From: RGIG1959 sp045604545 | GTDB taxonomy: Bacteria > Bacillota > Clostridia > Oscillospirales > Acutalibacteraceae | NCBI GenBank assembly: GCA_045604545.1 | Contig: JAZUOG010000057.1 | Location: forward strand, 1-64,000 | Reading direction: 5' to 3' | DNA: 64,000 bases | Shown here: in pieces, positions 8,149-17,234 of the stretch | Numbering within the stretch: the stretch's first letter is position 1 | Layout of the letters: every line of letters begins with the position of its first letter | The notes under the pieces: generated by a model | Database searches by the model: none | Told to the model about the DNA's origin: nothing | Seen by the model: the letters and a program-made list of their open reading frames with translations, nothing else | Position numbers and translations under genes: made by a program

Positions 8149-8748
8149 CATTGTGGAAACCGCTTCACATACCCACTGCGCAAACAAGGCTTTTCCTGTG
8201 TCAATGGGGTGGACACCGTCAAAGTCGGGGTGATCGGGTGTGCCGAGCATGGCGTCTTTACACGCACACGACAGCGCCCCGATGTCCACCAGCTTCACGC
8301 CGCGTCTGTCGGCAACCTCCCGCATCGTGTCGCGGTAACTCTCGAGCATGGTCTGCACACCGCCGTAAGGCTCGCACCACTCCTTCGGGTGACGGCTGTA
8401 GTAAGCGTCACTGTCCACGACACACGGTGTCAGCAGACACACCTCTGCACCGAGCGTCTCAGAGCGGTCAACAAGCTCTTCGAGGGCTTGACGGTACGCA
8501 TCGGGCGAAACCTGCGGCCCGACAGCGGGATCGTAGATGACCTGATCATTCGTTCCGAAACCGATAAAGACGAGATGGGGGCAATGGGGAACAACGTCCG
8601 TGTCAAAGCGGGCAAGCCCCTGCAAAGCCGTGTTACCGCCGACACCGGCGTTGATGACGGTCGTGTGAAAGGTATCCTGCAGGACGGTCGGCCATGTCCC
8701 GAAGGCGGTCAGACTGTCGCCGAAGCAGACAATGGTGGAAAAACGCAT
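8146..8748 (-). CDS. SGNH/GDSL-type hydrolase
   Basis: This is a 200-residue cytoplasmic esterase/lipase-like enzyme with the four SGNH blocks: CFGDSLTAFG (serine nucleophile), NAGVGGNTA, GFGTNDQ and DGVHP (Asp/His). The substrate cannot be told from sequence. The ATG at 8748 is preferred because the GDSL block lies close behind it and GGAG precedes it; an in-frame ATG at 8784 would add 12 residues. No signal peptide is visible. It is a single gene and converges on ridA. Confidence 0.85.
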   Translation of the reverse strand: MRFSTIVCFGDSLTAFGTWPTVLQDTFHTTVINAGVGGNTALQGLARFDTDVVPHCPHLVFIGFGTNDQVIYDPAVGPQVSPDAYRQALEELVDRSETLGAEVCLLTPCVVDSDAYYSRHPKEWCEPYGGVQTMLESYRDTMREVADRRGVKLVDIGALSCACKDAMLGTPDHPDFDGVHPIDTGKALFAQWVCEAVSTM

Positions 8749-8777
8749 ACGATTTACTCCGTTCTTTTGGGATTCTG

Positions 8778-8807
8778 TTGGCATTTTACCGCGAAGTGTG
8801 ATATACT
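8778..8807 (+). promoter_or_regulatory. Sigma-A promoter
   Basis: TTGGCA (8778-8783) and TATACT (8802-8807) are 18 bases apart, just upstream of the flavin reductase-like gene and facing away from the SGNH gene. Confidence 0.65.
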
Positions 8808-8840
8808 GTCAATAGTGAACTTGAAAGGAGACAGATCGTT

Positions 8841-9350
8841 ATGGCAACATTTCGTGAAATCACGCCGCAGGAGATGGGTGGCGATGTGTTTACCCGTATC
8901 GGTAAGCAGTGGATGCTTGTCGGCGCAGGGAGCGAGGGTGACCACAACATGATGACCGCCAGCTGGGGCGGGCTTGGTGTGCTGTGGAACAAACCCGTGT
9001 CCACCATCTACATTCGTCCTTCCCGCTACACTCTCGGCTTTATCGAGCGGGAGGAGCACTATGCCCTCAGCTTTTTCGGCGAGGACTACCGCGAGGCACT
9101 GACCCTGTGCGGACGCCGTTCGGGTCGTGACATCGATAAATGTGAGGCAACGGGACTGACTCCCTGCTTTGATGAAGCCGCGCCCTATTTTGAAGAAGCG
9201 GAACTGGTGCTGATCTGCAAAAAGCTGTATGTGCAGGACATGGACCCCGCCGCATTCCTCGATGCTTCACTGGAAGGCAACTATAACGGCACCGACTACC
9301 ACCGCATCTTCATCGGCGAGATCGTCAAGGTGCTGAAAAAAGGCGAATGA
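8841..9350 (+). CDS. Flavin reductase-like, FMN-binding domain protein
   Basis: This 169-residue protein belongs to the split-barrel flavin reductase group, whose members bind FMN and reduce flavins or other substrates with NAD(P)H. Family-like blocks are NMMTASWGGLGVLWNKP, the flavin-contacting IYIRPSRYTLGFI, and FFGEDYREALTLCGRRSGRD. It covers the whole single domain. The ATG at 8841 follows GAAAGGAG. It stands alone with its own promoter and terminator, so its partner is unknown. Confidence 0.8.
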   Translation: MATFREITPQEMGGDVFTRIGKQWMLVGAGSEGDHNMMTASWGGLGVLWNKPVSTIYIRPSRYTLGFIEREEHYALSFFGEDYREALTLCGRRSGRDIDKCEATGLTPCFDEAAPYFEEAELVLICKKLYVQDMDPAAFLDASLEGNYNGTDYHRIFIGEIVKVLKKGE

Positions 9351-9401
9351 TCCCTTTGTGAAATGACACGGAGCCCTTGGCGTCGGTTTCCATCGTACGA
9401 T

Positions 9402-9440
9402 AAAAAAGACAGCGGAGTACAAAACAGCGCTGTCTTTTTT
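9402..9440. terminator. Bidirectional terminator
   Basis: AAAAAAGACAGC pairs with GCTGTCTTTTTT around a roughly 15-base loop, between two convergent genes. Confidence 0.8.
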
Positions 9441-10164
9441 ATCTATTGGCTTTTGAAACTTCTTTATACAGCTTATTCGATTTGACAATAACAACCATAT
9501 ACGCGACCAACAACGCGATCGTAACAAGCGAACAGAACGACATTCCTATGATGCTGCCGAGATTTTCGGACATAGGATATAACGGCATTTCTCTTATTAC
9601 TTTTGCGAAGATGGCAAAGCACAACCAATTCAACAGTGCGATGACAATCATGATAACAGTGAAAGCCGGTATATGATAGGTGTTCCATTCTTTTTTTAGT
9701 GAGAGTGGTGAAAAGGCAATTTGCTCTGTGTGAATGGTTGCATTTTCTTGGTATTTGAGTATGGGCGGCGTGAATGTCTTTGTTGTTTTGGTATAGGCTG
9801 ATTTGATATACGTGATATTGATCATTTTTTCATCGGGAGAATCTATGGAAATGGATTGGTTTATCGTAAACGGAGAGAAAGAATGATAACCTTTATCCAA
9901 ACCGATCCCATTTTCGCTGTCGATAACATACAGCAAGACAGCAAGAAGCCATTTTAACATATTTAGCAACATTCTTAAGAATGGGTTTTTGACCTTGATT
10001 TTGAGATATTCTTCTGCTTTTACCAACTCTATATCAACGTGTAAAGTGTCGCACTCGTCATATTCGATCGTCAGATCATCGCAAAAATAATAGGCTCTTT
10101 CTTGGACGGTAACTTTCAGATAATCTGTAAAGTCTGTGTTTTCTATGTGAAAGTGAGTTTTCAT
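9439..10164 (-). CDS. Membrane protein of unknown function, AT-rich
   Basis: I do not recognise this 241-residue protein. It has a soluble N-terminal domain, a hydrophobic stretch near residues 72-84 (MLLNMLKWLLAVLLYVI), a beta-rich middle, and two clear C-terminal transmembrane helices (TVIMIVIALLNWLCFAIFA and FCSLVTIALLVAYMVVIV). The ATG at 10164 has GGAGTG 6 bases upstream. The longer frame upstream has no start context. Its base use is visibly AT-richer than its neighbours and it lies beside a MITE-like repeat, which suggests recent acquisition. Confidence 0.65.
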   Translation of the reverse strand: MKTHFHIENTDFTDYLKVTVQERAYYFCDDLTIEYDECDTLHVDIELVKAEEYLKIKVKNPFLRMLLNMLKWLLAVLLYVIDSENGIGLDKGYHSFSPFTINQSISIDSPDEKMINITYIKSAYTKTTKTFTPPILKYQENATIHTEQIAFSPLSLKKEWNTYHIPAFTVIMIVIALLNWLCFAIFAKVIREMPLYPMSENLGSIIGMSFCSLVTIALLVAYMVVIVKSNKLYKEVSKANR

Positions 10165-10280
10165 AATCAGCACTCCAAATTGGATTTGTTGTATTATAAC
10201 ATATTCCATTTCCAAAAGCAAATCCGACAGTATAAATCTCCTTACTTTACAGATAATAACAACACAATTCGAAAACATAT

Positions 10281-10544
10281 GTAGGGCGGCGCCTTGTGAC
10301 CGAAGGAAATCCCTTTAGGGAGTGCCGCCGAGCCTTCCCCTTGAGGGGAAGGTGGACGAGCGCAAGCGAGGCCGGATGAGGTGTTTGCAAACGATCTTAA
10401 CACCTCATCAGTCAGCCTTGTTCGGCTGACAGCTTTTCCTCGCCGGAGACGGCAACCCCTTTGTCCGCGTGCGCGGACATTTCCCCTGTCAGGGGAATCG
10501 CCTCAAGGAGAAGCCTTTTTGCGGGACACAAGGGCCCGCCCTAC
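10281..10544. repeat. MITE-like non-coding repeat with terminal inverted repeats
   Basis: The element begins GTAGGGCGGCGCCTTGTGAC and ends with the near-perfect reverse complement, read inward as GTAGGGCGGGCCCTTGTGTC. Inside are nested palindromes: CTTCCCCTTGAGGGGAAG, CACCTCATC facing GATGAGGTG, and CAGCCTTGTTCGGCTG. No open frame fills it. This is the build of a non-autonomous inverted-repeat element, and similar GC-rich repeats are common in Oscillospiraceae genomes (recalled knowledge). ATAT-like bases on both flanks could be a target duplication, but this is weak. Confidence 0.75.
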
Positions 10545-10682
10545 GATATAAATGAAGGGGATAGCGTTATGAATCCCACAGGTATTGTTCGCCGTACAGA
10601 GGACCATGGGAGTGTGATTCCGAGGGGATGACATTCGTATGCTTATGGTGAGGTTTGTGGTTGCGCCCCATATATTACCAAA
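10545..10682. other. Intergenic stretch, no gene seen
   Basis: Between the repeat and the next terminator I see no open frame with a ribosome binding site and no recognisable structure. Confidence 0.5.
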
Positions 10683-10723
10683 AAAGAGCAGGTTCGGCAG
10701 TTGTGCCGAATCTGCTCTTTTTG
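10683..10723 (-). terminator. Terminator of the first CotH/dockerin gene
   Basis: AAAAAGAGCAG(G/A)TTCGGC pairs with its near-complement around AGTTGT, with A/T runs on both sides. It lies about 40 bases past the stop codon at 10761. Confidence 0.8.
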
Positions 10724-10760
10724 GTATTTGTGATAGGCTATTCGCCTGACGGATCGTTCG

Positions 10761-13751
10761 TTATTTACCGACGATGTAGCGCAGGATCGCACGGGCATCG
10801 GAGGTGTTGATCTTGCCGTCGCCGTTGAAATCGCAGTCGCCTTTCACAACGTCGTGCAGGTCGATGAACTCCAGAGCCTGCTCGAGAACAAGCACCGCAT
10901 CGGTGGTGTCGAGTGTGCCGCTGGTGTTGATATCGCCCTTGATCATGCCGAGAACATCGGTCACAACGATCAGTGCATCGCTCATCTCGCTTGCCTTAAC
11001 ATTGGAGGTGGCGGCAACGCGGGCATACACGTTGTAAGCCTTGCCTGCGGTCAGACCGGAGAACACACCGCTTGTCTGCCAGGTCTTGCCGTTGAGAGAA
11101 TACTCATAGCCGGTTCTGGTGGCGACCACGATGGTGTCGGTGGTGATGCTGGAGAGGGTCGGAGCGGCCGCTTTGGCGGCAGTGATGCTGTCGAGGGTGA
11201 TCACGAGAGCCTTGGAAGTCGCCGTACCGGTGCAGAACGACTTGGCGGTCGCTTTGACGGTGAGGCTCTTGCCGAGGTCGGAAGCGGTCACTTTATAGGT
11301 CGAATCGGTAGCGCCGCTGATGGCGGAGCCGTTACGATACCACTGATAGCCGAGGGTCGCACCGAAGGGAGCGATGTCAACGTTCGAAACAGTCAGGGTG
11401 TTGCCGACCTTCGCTTCACCCATGATGAGGGGCTTACCGCTGATGACCGTCTTGTCAATTTTGATGGGCTCTTTGGTGTCTTTGTTCACAGCGGTGAGAG
11501 AGAAGGTGGCGGTATTGCCTGCCGTGGCATTCTCAAAGGTGACCTTGACACTGTTCAGACGGGCTTTGTTGACATAGTCTTCAAGGTTAATCGTAGAGTA
11601 CAGCGACGTGTCTTTGAGATATGTTTCGGCAATGCGCCATTTCAGCGCGCCGCTGAGGGTCAGAACGCGGTCGTTGTAGGTGCCGGCGGCGATGTATTTA
11701 CCGGTTTCGCCGTCGAATACGTTGCCCGCAGACTGCCAGTCGCCCTTTGCGGTGGGGGTGAGGTTGATGGTGACGTCCTCGCCGTTGATGGTGCAGGCAA
11801 AGGTGGCATCAAAGCCGAAGTCGAACGCGGTATTCGCGGTGATATCCAGATCATACGCCAGCATATCGAGGGTGATCAGCTCGTCGATGACATAGGTCTG
11901 GGATACCTTGCCGGCAGAAGGAGCGGTGAACACTTCGTTTTCGAAGAGCACGGCGTCCACATTCTGGGTAGCGTTGGTGGTGGGAGTGGTGTAGCCGTAC
12001 TGCTCGTCCATCCATGCAATGCGGGTGTCGAGCCAGTTTTCAAGATAGGAGATCTGAGCGTTCCAGTCGCCGGTCAGGGACACTTCGGGAACGGTCAGCC
12101 AGTCGGTATTGTTGACAGCGTCAACGTAGTTCTGATGCCACATCTCGTAGTTCGCGGGAGCGGCCTCAGCGAAGAGTGCGGTCAGCTCGTCGATGTCGGT
12201 GAACATCGCTTCGAGGATACCTTCCTCGTGGAGGTTTGCCCAACGGGTCTCCAGCGCGGTTTTGAAGCTGTCCATTTCGAACAGTTCGCGGAACCAACCG
12301 CAATACTCGTCGTTGCGGGTGCGCCAGCTGGTGGGATCGTCCATCTCACCGTAGGAAACGCCGCCTGCACCGAGGTCAAAGTCCCACACGGGAGCCATGT
12401 ACAGCTTGGTGTTGGGATCGGTCTTTTCGAAGACTTGGTCGTCATCATCGACAGCGAGGGTACCGTCCTTGTAGAAGTAGATGCTGGACTGCATCTGGGA
12501 GTCGGCGTTCTTGAAGATCTCGTTGACGAGGTACCAGTCGATGACGCTGTCCATGTCGATGAGATCCCACACGGCATCGTTTCTTTCAAGGATCAGGTCG
12601 TTGACCTCTTGCATATATTCGGTGATGTAGCTCTTTTGGTTGTCGGTGGGTTCCTCGGGAAGTTTGAACTGGAAGTAAAGCGCATCGGTAACGTTGGCGT
12701 CGGTCTTGTCGGGATCTTGGTTTTTGCCGCTTGCGGAGCCGACACCTTCGATCCAGGAATATGCCGACCAGTCGGCATAGCCGTCAGCACCTTCCTGCAG
12801 CACGCGGGACTGCACTTCCACTTCGATGAAGTAGCCGATCTCTTCGCCGGCATATTCGATCTTTTCGTCGCCGAGCTCGTTGATGGCAACGCGAAGCTCA
12901 TTCGCCTGCATATGGTCGCCCATGTCGTACAGGCCCTTGAACTCGCCGTTGAGATACACTTCAACGGGCTTCATGCGGGGGGAGAACACCTCAAAGCCGG
13001 TGGTTTCGGCGGTGAACTTGTTCACACGGTCGGCAAGGTTGAAGGCGACCTGGTTGCGCATCGCGGAAGGATCGAGGTAGTTCGCAAGGAGCACCCAGCT
13101 CTTCGCTTTGCCCATGCCCAGCACATTTTGCTTGCTGTCGAATTTGATGCGGTAGGGCTTCTTGTCGTAGCCCATCGTGGAGTTACCGCGCAGCTTGATG
13201 CCGTTTTTGGGAGCGGTAGCAGCAGCGGAATAGATGTCTTTTGCACCATAGACATCTGCACCGAGAATGGAAATGGACGCGCCGACATACTCGAGCTTGG
13301 TGGCGATTTCTACATCATCGGTGTCGATGAGCACGATGGGGAGACCGTTGCTCTCTTCGGTGACATTCACGACATACTCAGCGCGGCATTTCTCCTCGCT
13401 GCTGACAACGACCAGCTCGTTTTCGGCATTCAGCTTGACAGCTTCACCGTCAACGACCTTGGTGCCGTTGAAGTACACGTCATCGCCTTCAAACGCAAGG
13501 TCGAGGATCGCGCTGGCACCGACCAGACCGGGATGATCCTCGGCGGTGGTCAGAACGCGACCGTCATTGGTTTCATCAAAAGCAATGTCATACAGCAGCC
13601 AGGCATTGTCGGCTTGCGTCAGTTGCAGGGAAAGCAACCGGCAACCGTCTTGGCCACCGTACACGACATACTCGTTGAGTGCGAAGCTGCTCATAGGAAC
13701 GAGCGTGCACAGCATCACGAGTGCCAGGATGAGGGATACGGCTTTTTTCAT
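10761..13751 (-). CDS. Secreted CotH-family protein with Ig-like domain and dockerin
   Basis: The 996-residue protein has a signal peptide (MKKAVSLILALVMLCTLVPM), a novel-looking N-terminal beta domain (about 25-150), a CotH kinase-like core (about 180-560), a beta module, an Ig-like domain (LGYQWYRNGSAISGATDSTY), a fibronectin-like segment, and a C-terminal type I dockerin with two calcium-loop repeats (GDINTSGTLDTTDAVLVLEQ and GDCDFNGDGKINTSDARAIL). CotH blocks include GNSTMGYDKKPYRIKF, ANYLDPSAMRN, VEVYLNGEFKGLYDMGDH and PVWDFDLGAGG. CotH proteins phosphorylate other proteins; here activity is untested. The dockerin implies docking to a cohesin elsewhere. AGGAGG lies 6 bases before the ATG. 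Confidence 0.85.
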   Translation of the reverse strand: MKKAVSLILALVMLCTLVPMSSFALNEYVVYGGQDGCRLLSLQLTQADNAWLLYDIAFDETNDGRVLTTAEDHPGLVGASAILDLAFEGDDVYFNGTKVVDGEAVKLNAENELVVVSSEEKCRAEYVVNVTEESNGLPIVLIDTDDVEIATKLEYVGASISILGADVYGAKDIYSAAATAPKNGIKLRGNSTMGYDKKPYRIKFDSKQNVLGMGKAKSWVLLANYLDPSAMRNQVAFNLADRVNKFTAETTGFEVFSPRMKPVEVYLNGEFKGLYDMGDHMQANELRVAINELGDEKIEYAGEEIGYFIEVEVQSRVLQEGADGYADWSAYSWIEGVGSASGKNQDPDKTDANVTDALYFQFKLPEEPTDNQKSYITEYMQEVNDLILERNDAVWDLIDMDSVIDWYLVNEIFKNADSQMQSSIYFYKDGTLAVDDDDQVFEKTDPNTKLYMAPVWDFDLGAGGVSYGEMDDPTSWRTRNDEYCGWFRELFEMDSFKTALETRWANLHEEGILEAMFTDIDELTALFAEAAPANYEMWHQNYVDAVNNTDWLTVPEVSLTGDWNAQISYLENWLDTRIAWMDEQYGYTTPTTNATQNVDAVLFENEVFTAPSAGKVSQTYVIDELITLDMLAYDLDITANTAFDFGFDATFACTINGEDVTINLTPTAKGDWQSAGNVFDGETGKYIAAGTYNDRVLTLSGALKWRIAETYLKDTSLYSTINLEDYVNKARLNSVKVTFENATAGNTATFSLTAVNKDTKEPIKIDKTVISGKPLIMGEAKVGNTLTVSNVDIAPFGATLGYQWYRNGSAISGATDSTYKVTASDLGKSLTVKATAKSFCTGTATSKALVITLDSITAAKAAAPTLSSITTDTIVVATRTGYEYSLNGKTWQTSGVFSGLTAGKAYNVYARVAATSNVKASEMSDALIVVTDVLGMIKGDINTSGTLDTTDAVLVLEQALEFIDLHDVVKGDCDFNGDGKINTSDARAILRYIVGK

Positions 13752-13800
13752 AAATATCCTCCTCTTCGAAACAGAGTGAATCTGTCTCGTTAGTTACGGT

Positions 13801-13822
13801 GAGTGAAAATGGTATTTCACTC
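13801..13822. promoter_or_regulatory. Perfect 8-bp-arm inverted repeat upstream of the first CotH gene
   Basis: GAGTGAAA and TTTCACTC flank a 6-base centre. It lies 50 bases before the ATG at 13751, inside the expected 5' leader or promoter, and could be an operator or mRNA hairpin. Confidence 0.45.
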
Positions 13823-13923
13823 CAATCATACAATATAATACCATATTATCTTCGTTTTGAACAGCGGTTTTTGAGAAAATATTACCTAAAAATAAATCGT
13901 ATATTTTATAAGAAAAGTATATA

Positions 13924-13959
13924 GAAAAAGTCCAAAGCCGTGAGGGCTTTGGACTTTTT
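13924..13959 (-). terminator. Terminator of the second CotH/dockerin gene
   Basis: AAAAAGTCCAAAGCC pairs perfectly with GGCTTTGGACTTTTT around a short loop, 14 bases beyond the stop codon at 13973. Confidence 0.9.
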
Positions 13960-13972
13960 GTCAAATGCGGGC

Positions 13973-16906
13973 TTATCCTTGTGTAACAATGTACAGCAGG
14001 ATCTCGCGGGCATCGGCGGTGGTGATTTCGCCGGTGCCGTCGAAGTCAGCGGCGAGCAGGGCGTTGCCGCTGAGAGGCTCAGTGCCGAGAACGTGCATCA
14101 GCACGGCTTTGGCATCGGAGGTGCTGATCTCGCCGTCCTCGTTCACATCGCCGAGAGTGTAAACGGGATCGGGATCGGGCTCAGGATTGGGATCGGGTTC
14201 CGGATCGGGTTCGGGATCAACGGGAGCGTTGGGATCCACATCCGTGATCGCATGAAGCACGTTATAGCCGGGAAGCCCCGCTTGCTGGGTGGCAAACTCA
14301 CCGTGACGGTAGCGCACGAGGTAGAGGGTGTTGGGCGTAAGTCCTTCAAACACGCCCGAAACCTGCCAGTTGACACCGTCAACGGAGATCTCATAGCCTT
14401 CACGCTCGAGGATGGTCAGGGTCGTATCGGTCTTGGAGACCAGCTCGGGAGTCTGCGAGGTGGCATAATCGTTGCCGCTCTTGAGGAAGGTGACGGCATC
14501 GGAGGTGACGGAGCCGGTGTAGCTGCTCGTGCCGGTGGTGGTCACGGTGATCGCTTTGCCGAAGTAGGTGGTGTCGGGCTCGAAGGTCTGACTCGTTGCG
14601 CCGCTGATGGCGGCGCCGTCGGCATACCACTGATATTTCACGGTCGCGCCGTAGGGAGACACCGACATGCTTTCCGCCGTCAGCGTGTTGCCGTACAGCG
14701 GGTCACCGACAATATACACGTCGCCGTCAATGGCGGTCGTGGTGGAGCCGGACACATTCTCCTGCACCTTGTCGGAGGCGTACAGACCGCTGATCTGCAC
14801 ACTGCGGCGGTTGCCTGTCGTGGTGACGTCGATGCTCTTGAGTGTGATGGTGGTGGCGGCAGGGTTGGAGGAGAATTTCATGTATCCGTCCAGATTGATC
14901 TCCACATTGGTGTAGGTGCCTGCGGCGATATTCTGACCGGTCGTTCCCTGGAAGGGGAGGAGCGGGTCGGAGCCCTGCCAGTCGGTCGACAACGAGGGAG
15001 AGCCCACATCAAAGTTGAAGGTGATGTCGAAGGCGCTGCGGGAGTACACGGAAAGGTAGAGGTTCGGCATTTCCTTCACGTTGAAGCTCTTGTTGATCTC
15101 AAAGGTCTTGGAAGAAGAGGTGGTAGACAGCGTGGAGCTGATCATGTTGACGTATGCCGCTTCGGAGGACTGGTTGTAGTTGAATTGTTGATCAAACCAT
15201 TGTACGCGGGCGGACATATAGGCGCGCAGAGTCTGGATCTGATCGCCCCAGGAGCCGTTCAGACAACGGTCGGGAACCGTCAGCCAACCGGTGCTGTTGA
15301 CGGCGTTGACATAGCTGTCATGCCACATCGCCCAGTTATCGGCACCGGCCTCGCTGAGATAGGACTCCAATCCGTTGATATCGGTGAAGATCTGGTCAAC
15401 GATACCGCTCGAGCGGATATCCGCCCAACGCTTCTCGACGGCGGCGACAAAGGTGTCCATTTTGAAGAGATTGTCGTACCATGCGCAACGCTCGGTATCG
15501 CGGGTGCGCCAGCCGGTCGGATCGTCAATGTAGGAATAGGCAACCGCACCCGAGCCGATGTCAAAGTCCCACACAGGACCCATGTACAGCTTGCCGCCCT
15601 TGTCCTTGAACATCTTGACACTGGACAGGAAACCGGAGTCGGTGTTCTTGTACAGTTCGTTGATGAGATACCAATCGATGAAGCCGTCGATGTCGATATA
15701 GTCAAACACCTTCTCGTCGCGGGCGAGGATCAGGTCATTGACATTCTGCAGGTAGGAGCGGATGTATTCGACCTGCTCAGCAGAGGGAACCTCGGGGGTC
15801 TTGATCTGCACATACAGCGTATCAAGTGTACCCGAGCCTGCGGTTTCGAGAGAACCGCTTTCCTTCAAGTTGCCGGTGTACAGCGTGCCCCAGCCGGTGC
15901 CGCCGCTGTTCTCAATGGTGACATAGTACGCGTTTTCGCTGTACCATTCGGGAATGACGCGGGAGGCATCCTCGATTTCGAGGTAATAGCCGACGTCGCC
16001 TTCGGGGAAGAGCTGCTCGCCGGTCACCTCGTCGAATTCCTCGCCGCTTTCGTCGATGGCGATACGGGTGCCGTCCACCTGCACATGGTCGCCCATGTCA
16101 TAAAGGCCCTTGAACTCGCCGTTAAGATACACTTCAACGGGGCGGGTACGGGGAACGTACACCTGAAAACCGGTGGTTTGAGCGGTGAATTTGCTCAGAC
16201 GCTCGCCGAAGCCGTAAGCAATGTCGTTACGGATGGCGGCGGGGTCGAGGTAGTTTGCGAGAAGCACCCAGCTTTTGGCCTTGCCCAGACCGAACACATT
16301 CTGTTTCTTATCAAACTTGATGCGGTACGGCTTTTTGTCATAACCCATCGTGGAGTTGCCGCGGAGCTTGATGCCGGCGACGGCGGCGTAGATGTCATCG
16401 CCGCCGTAGATGTCGGCACCGAGAACGGAGATCTGCGCATCGACATAGTTGACCTTGTCGGGAATGGCGACGTTGTCGGTGTCGATGAGCACTACGGGCA
16501 GACCGTTGGTCTCCTCGGTGATGACCATTTCGTATTCCGCGCGGGTGGTGTCGCTGTAAACGACAAGCTCGTTGCGCTCACCGAGCACAATTTCCGTCAC
16601 ACCCGACTCGATGGTCACGCCGTTGAAGGTGACGGATGTGCCCTCGAAGGTGAACGAGGGGATAACCGTGCGACCGACGAGATTGGGGTGGTCCTTGGCG
16701 GTTTCCAGCACGCGACCGTCGCAGTACGAGTCAAACGTAACATCCCACAGCAACCAGGCATTGTCAGCCTGCGTGAAGGTGATGTCGGTAATCTGACAGC
16801 CTGCCTGACCGCTGTAGACGACGTATTGGTCAAACGCCCAGACGCTCGTCGGCAAAACGGTGAACAGCATGACAACTGCCAGAACCAATGCCATAATCTT
16901 TTTCAT
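13973..16906 (-). CDS. Secreted CotH-family protein with dockerin, paralogue of the neighbouring gene
   Basis: The 977-residue protein shares architecture and many blocks with the product at 10761: signal peptide, N-terminal beta domain (AFDQYVVYSGQAGC versus ALNEYVVYGGQDGC), CotH core (GNSTMGYDKKPYRIKFDKKQ, ANYLDPAAIRND, VEVYLNGEFKGLYDMGDH, PVWDFDIGSGA), Ig-like domain (VKYQWYADGAAISGATSQTF) and C-terminal dockerin (GDVNEDGEISTSDAKAVLM, DFDGTGEITTADAREILLY). It differs by a Pro-Glu/Asp linker of PDPEP-type repeats before the dockerin. The pair looks like a tandem duplication followed by divergence. Each gene has its own terminator, so they are separate units. AAGGAGG precedes the ATG. Confidence 0.85.
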   Translation of the reverse strand: MKKIMALVLAVVMLFTVLPTSVWAFDQYVVYSGQAGCQITDITFTQADNAWLLWDVTFDSYCDGRVLETAKDHPNLVGRTVIPSFTFEGTSVTFNGVTIESGVTEIVLGERNELVVYSDTTRAEYEMVITEETNGLPVVLIDTDNVAIPDKVNYVDAQISVLGADIYGGDDIYAAVAGIKLRGNSTMGYDKKPYRIKFDKKQNVFGLGKAKSWVLLANYLDPAAIRNDIAYGFGERLSKFTAQTTGFQVYVPRTRPVEVYLNGEFKGLYDMGDHVQVDGTRIAIDESGEEFDEVTGEQLFPEGDVGYYLEIEDASRVIPEWYSENAYYVTIENSGGTGWGTLYTGNLKESGSLETAGSGTLDTLYVQIKTPEVPSAEQVEYIRSYLQNVNDLILARDEKVFDYIDIDGFIDWYLINELYKNTDSGFLSSVKMFKDKGGKLYMGPVWDFDIGSGAVAYSYIDDPTGWRTRDTERCAWYDNLFKMDTFVAAVEKRWADIRSSGIVDQIFTDINGLESYLSEAGADNWAMWHDSYVNAVNSTGWLTVPDRCLNGSWGDQIQTLRAYMSARVQWFDQQFNYNQSSEAAYVNMISSTLSTTSSSKTFEINKSFNVKEMPNLYLSVYSRSAFDITFNFDVGSPSLSTDWQGSDPLLPFQGTTGQNIAAGTYTNVEINLDGYMKFSSNPAATTITLKSIDVTTTGNRRSVQISGLYASDKVQENVSGSTTTAIDGDVYIVGDPLYGNTLTAESMSVSPYGATVKYQWYADGAAISGATSQTFEPDTTYFGKAITVTTTGTSSYTGSVTSDAVTFLKSGNDYATSQTPELVSKTDTTLTILEREGYEISVDGVNWQVSGVFEGLTPNTLYLVRYRHGEFATQQAGLPGYNVLHAITDVDPNAPVDPEPDPEPDPNPEPDPDPVYTLGDVNEDGEISTSDAKAVLMHVLGTEPLSGNALLAADFDGTGEITTADAREILLYIVTQG

Positions 16907-16945
16907 GATGGTCCTCCTTGTTGTTTCGCGAAATACTTCGCTTTT

Positions 16946-16966
16946 GTTGCGTATAGTATACGCAAC
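16946..16966. promoter_or_regulatory. Perfect palindrome over the probable promoter of the second CotH gene
   Basis: GTTGCGTATA and TATACGCAAC flank a single central base. On the minus strand the centre reads TATACT, a good -10 element, 40 bases before the ATG at 16906. A DNA-binding protein here would block transcription. Confidence 0.5.
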
Positions 16967-17172
16967 AGTCCCGATAGAAACAGGGGTGCAAAGTATTTTT
17001 GGATTAGCGGCTTTTTAGAAAAAGCCTATTCAATTATATTTTATCATAATAAAATAGGGTTTCCAATTGACAAAGATGATGATTTTTCAAAGTGCGTGTT
17101 GGTGGAAATGCTTAAAATAATTGTTTAATATGTGGAAAAATTGTGGAAACGGTGGAAAATGAACTAAATTTA
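16967..17172. other. Intergenic stretch between divergent promoters
   Basis: AT-rich DNA with no supported gene. It separates the CotH gene from the DUF896 promoter. Confidence 0.5.
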
Positions 17173-17200
17173 TTGAGAATCGTCAAAAATGTGATATACT
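17173..17200 (+). promoter_or_regulatory. Sigma-A promoter of the DUF896 gene
   Basis: TTGAGA (17173-17178), a 16-base spacer and TATACT (17195-17200), 35 bases before the start codon. Confidence 0.65.
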
Positions 17201-17234
17201 GACGCATATATTCGTCAAGAAAGGAGAAGAGAAC

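Noticed and set aside
10854..17128. Two open frames of about 980 and 1060 codons on the plus strand opposite the CotH genes
   Set aside because: They mirror the codon structure of GC-rich minus-strand genes, have no recognisable domains or ribosome binding sites, and one runs over the promoter region.
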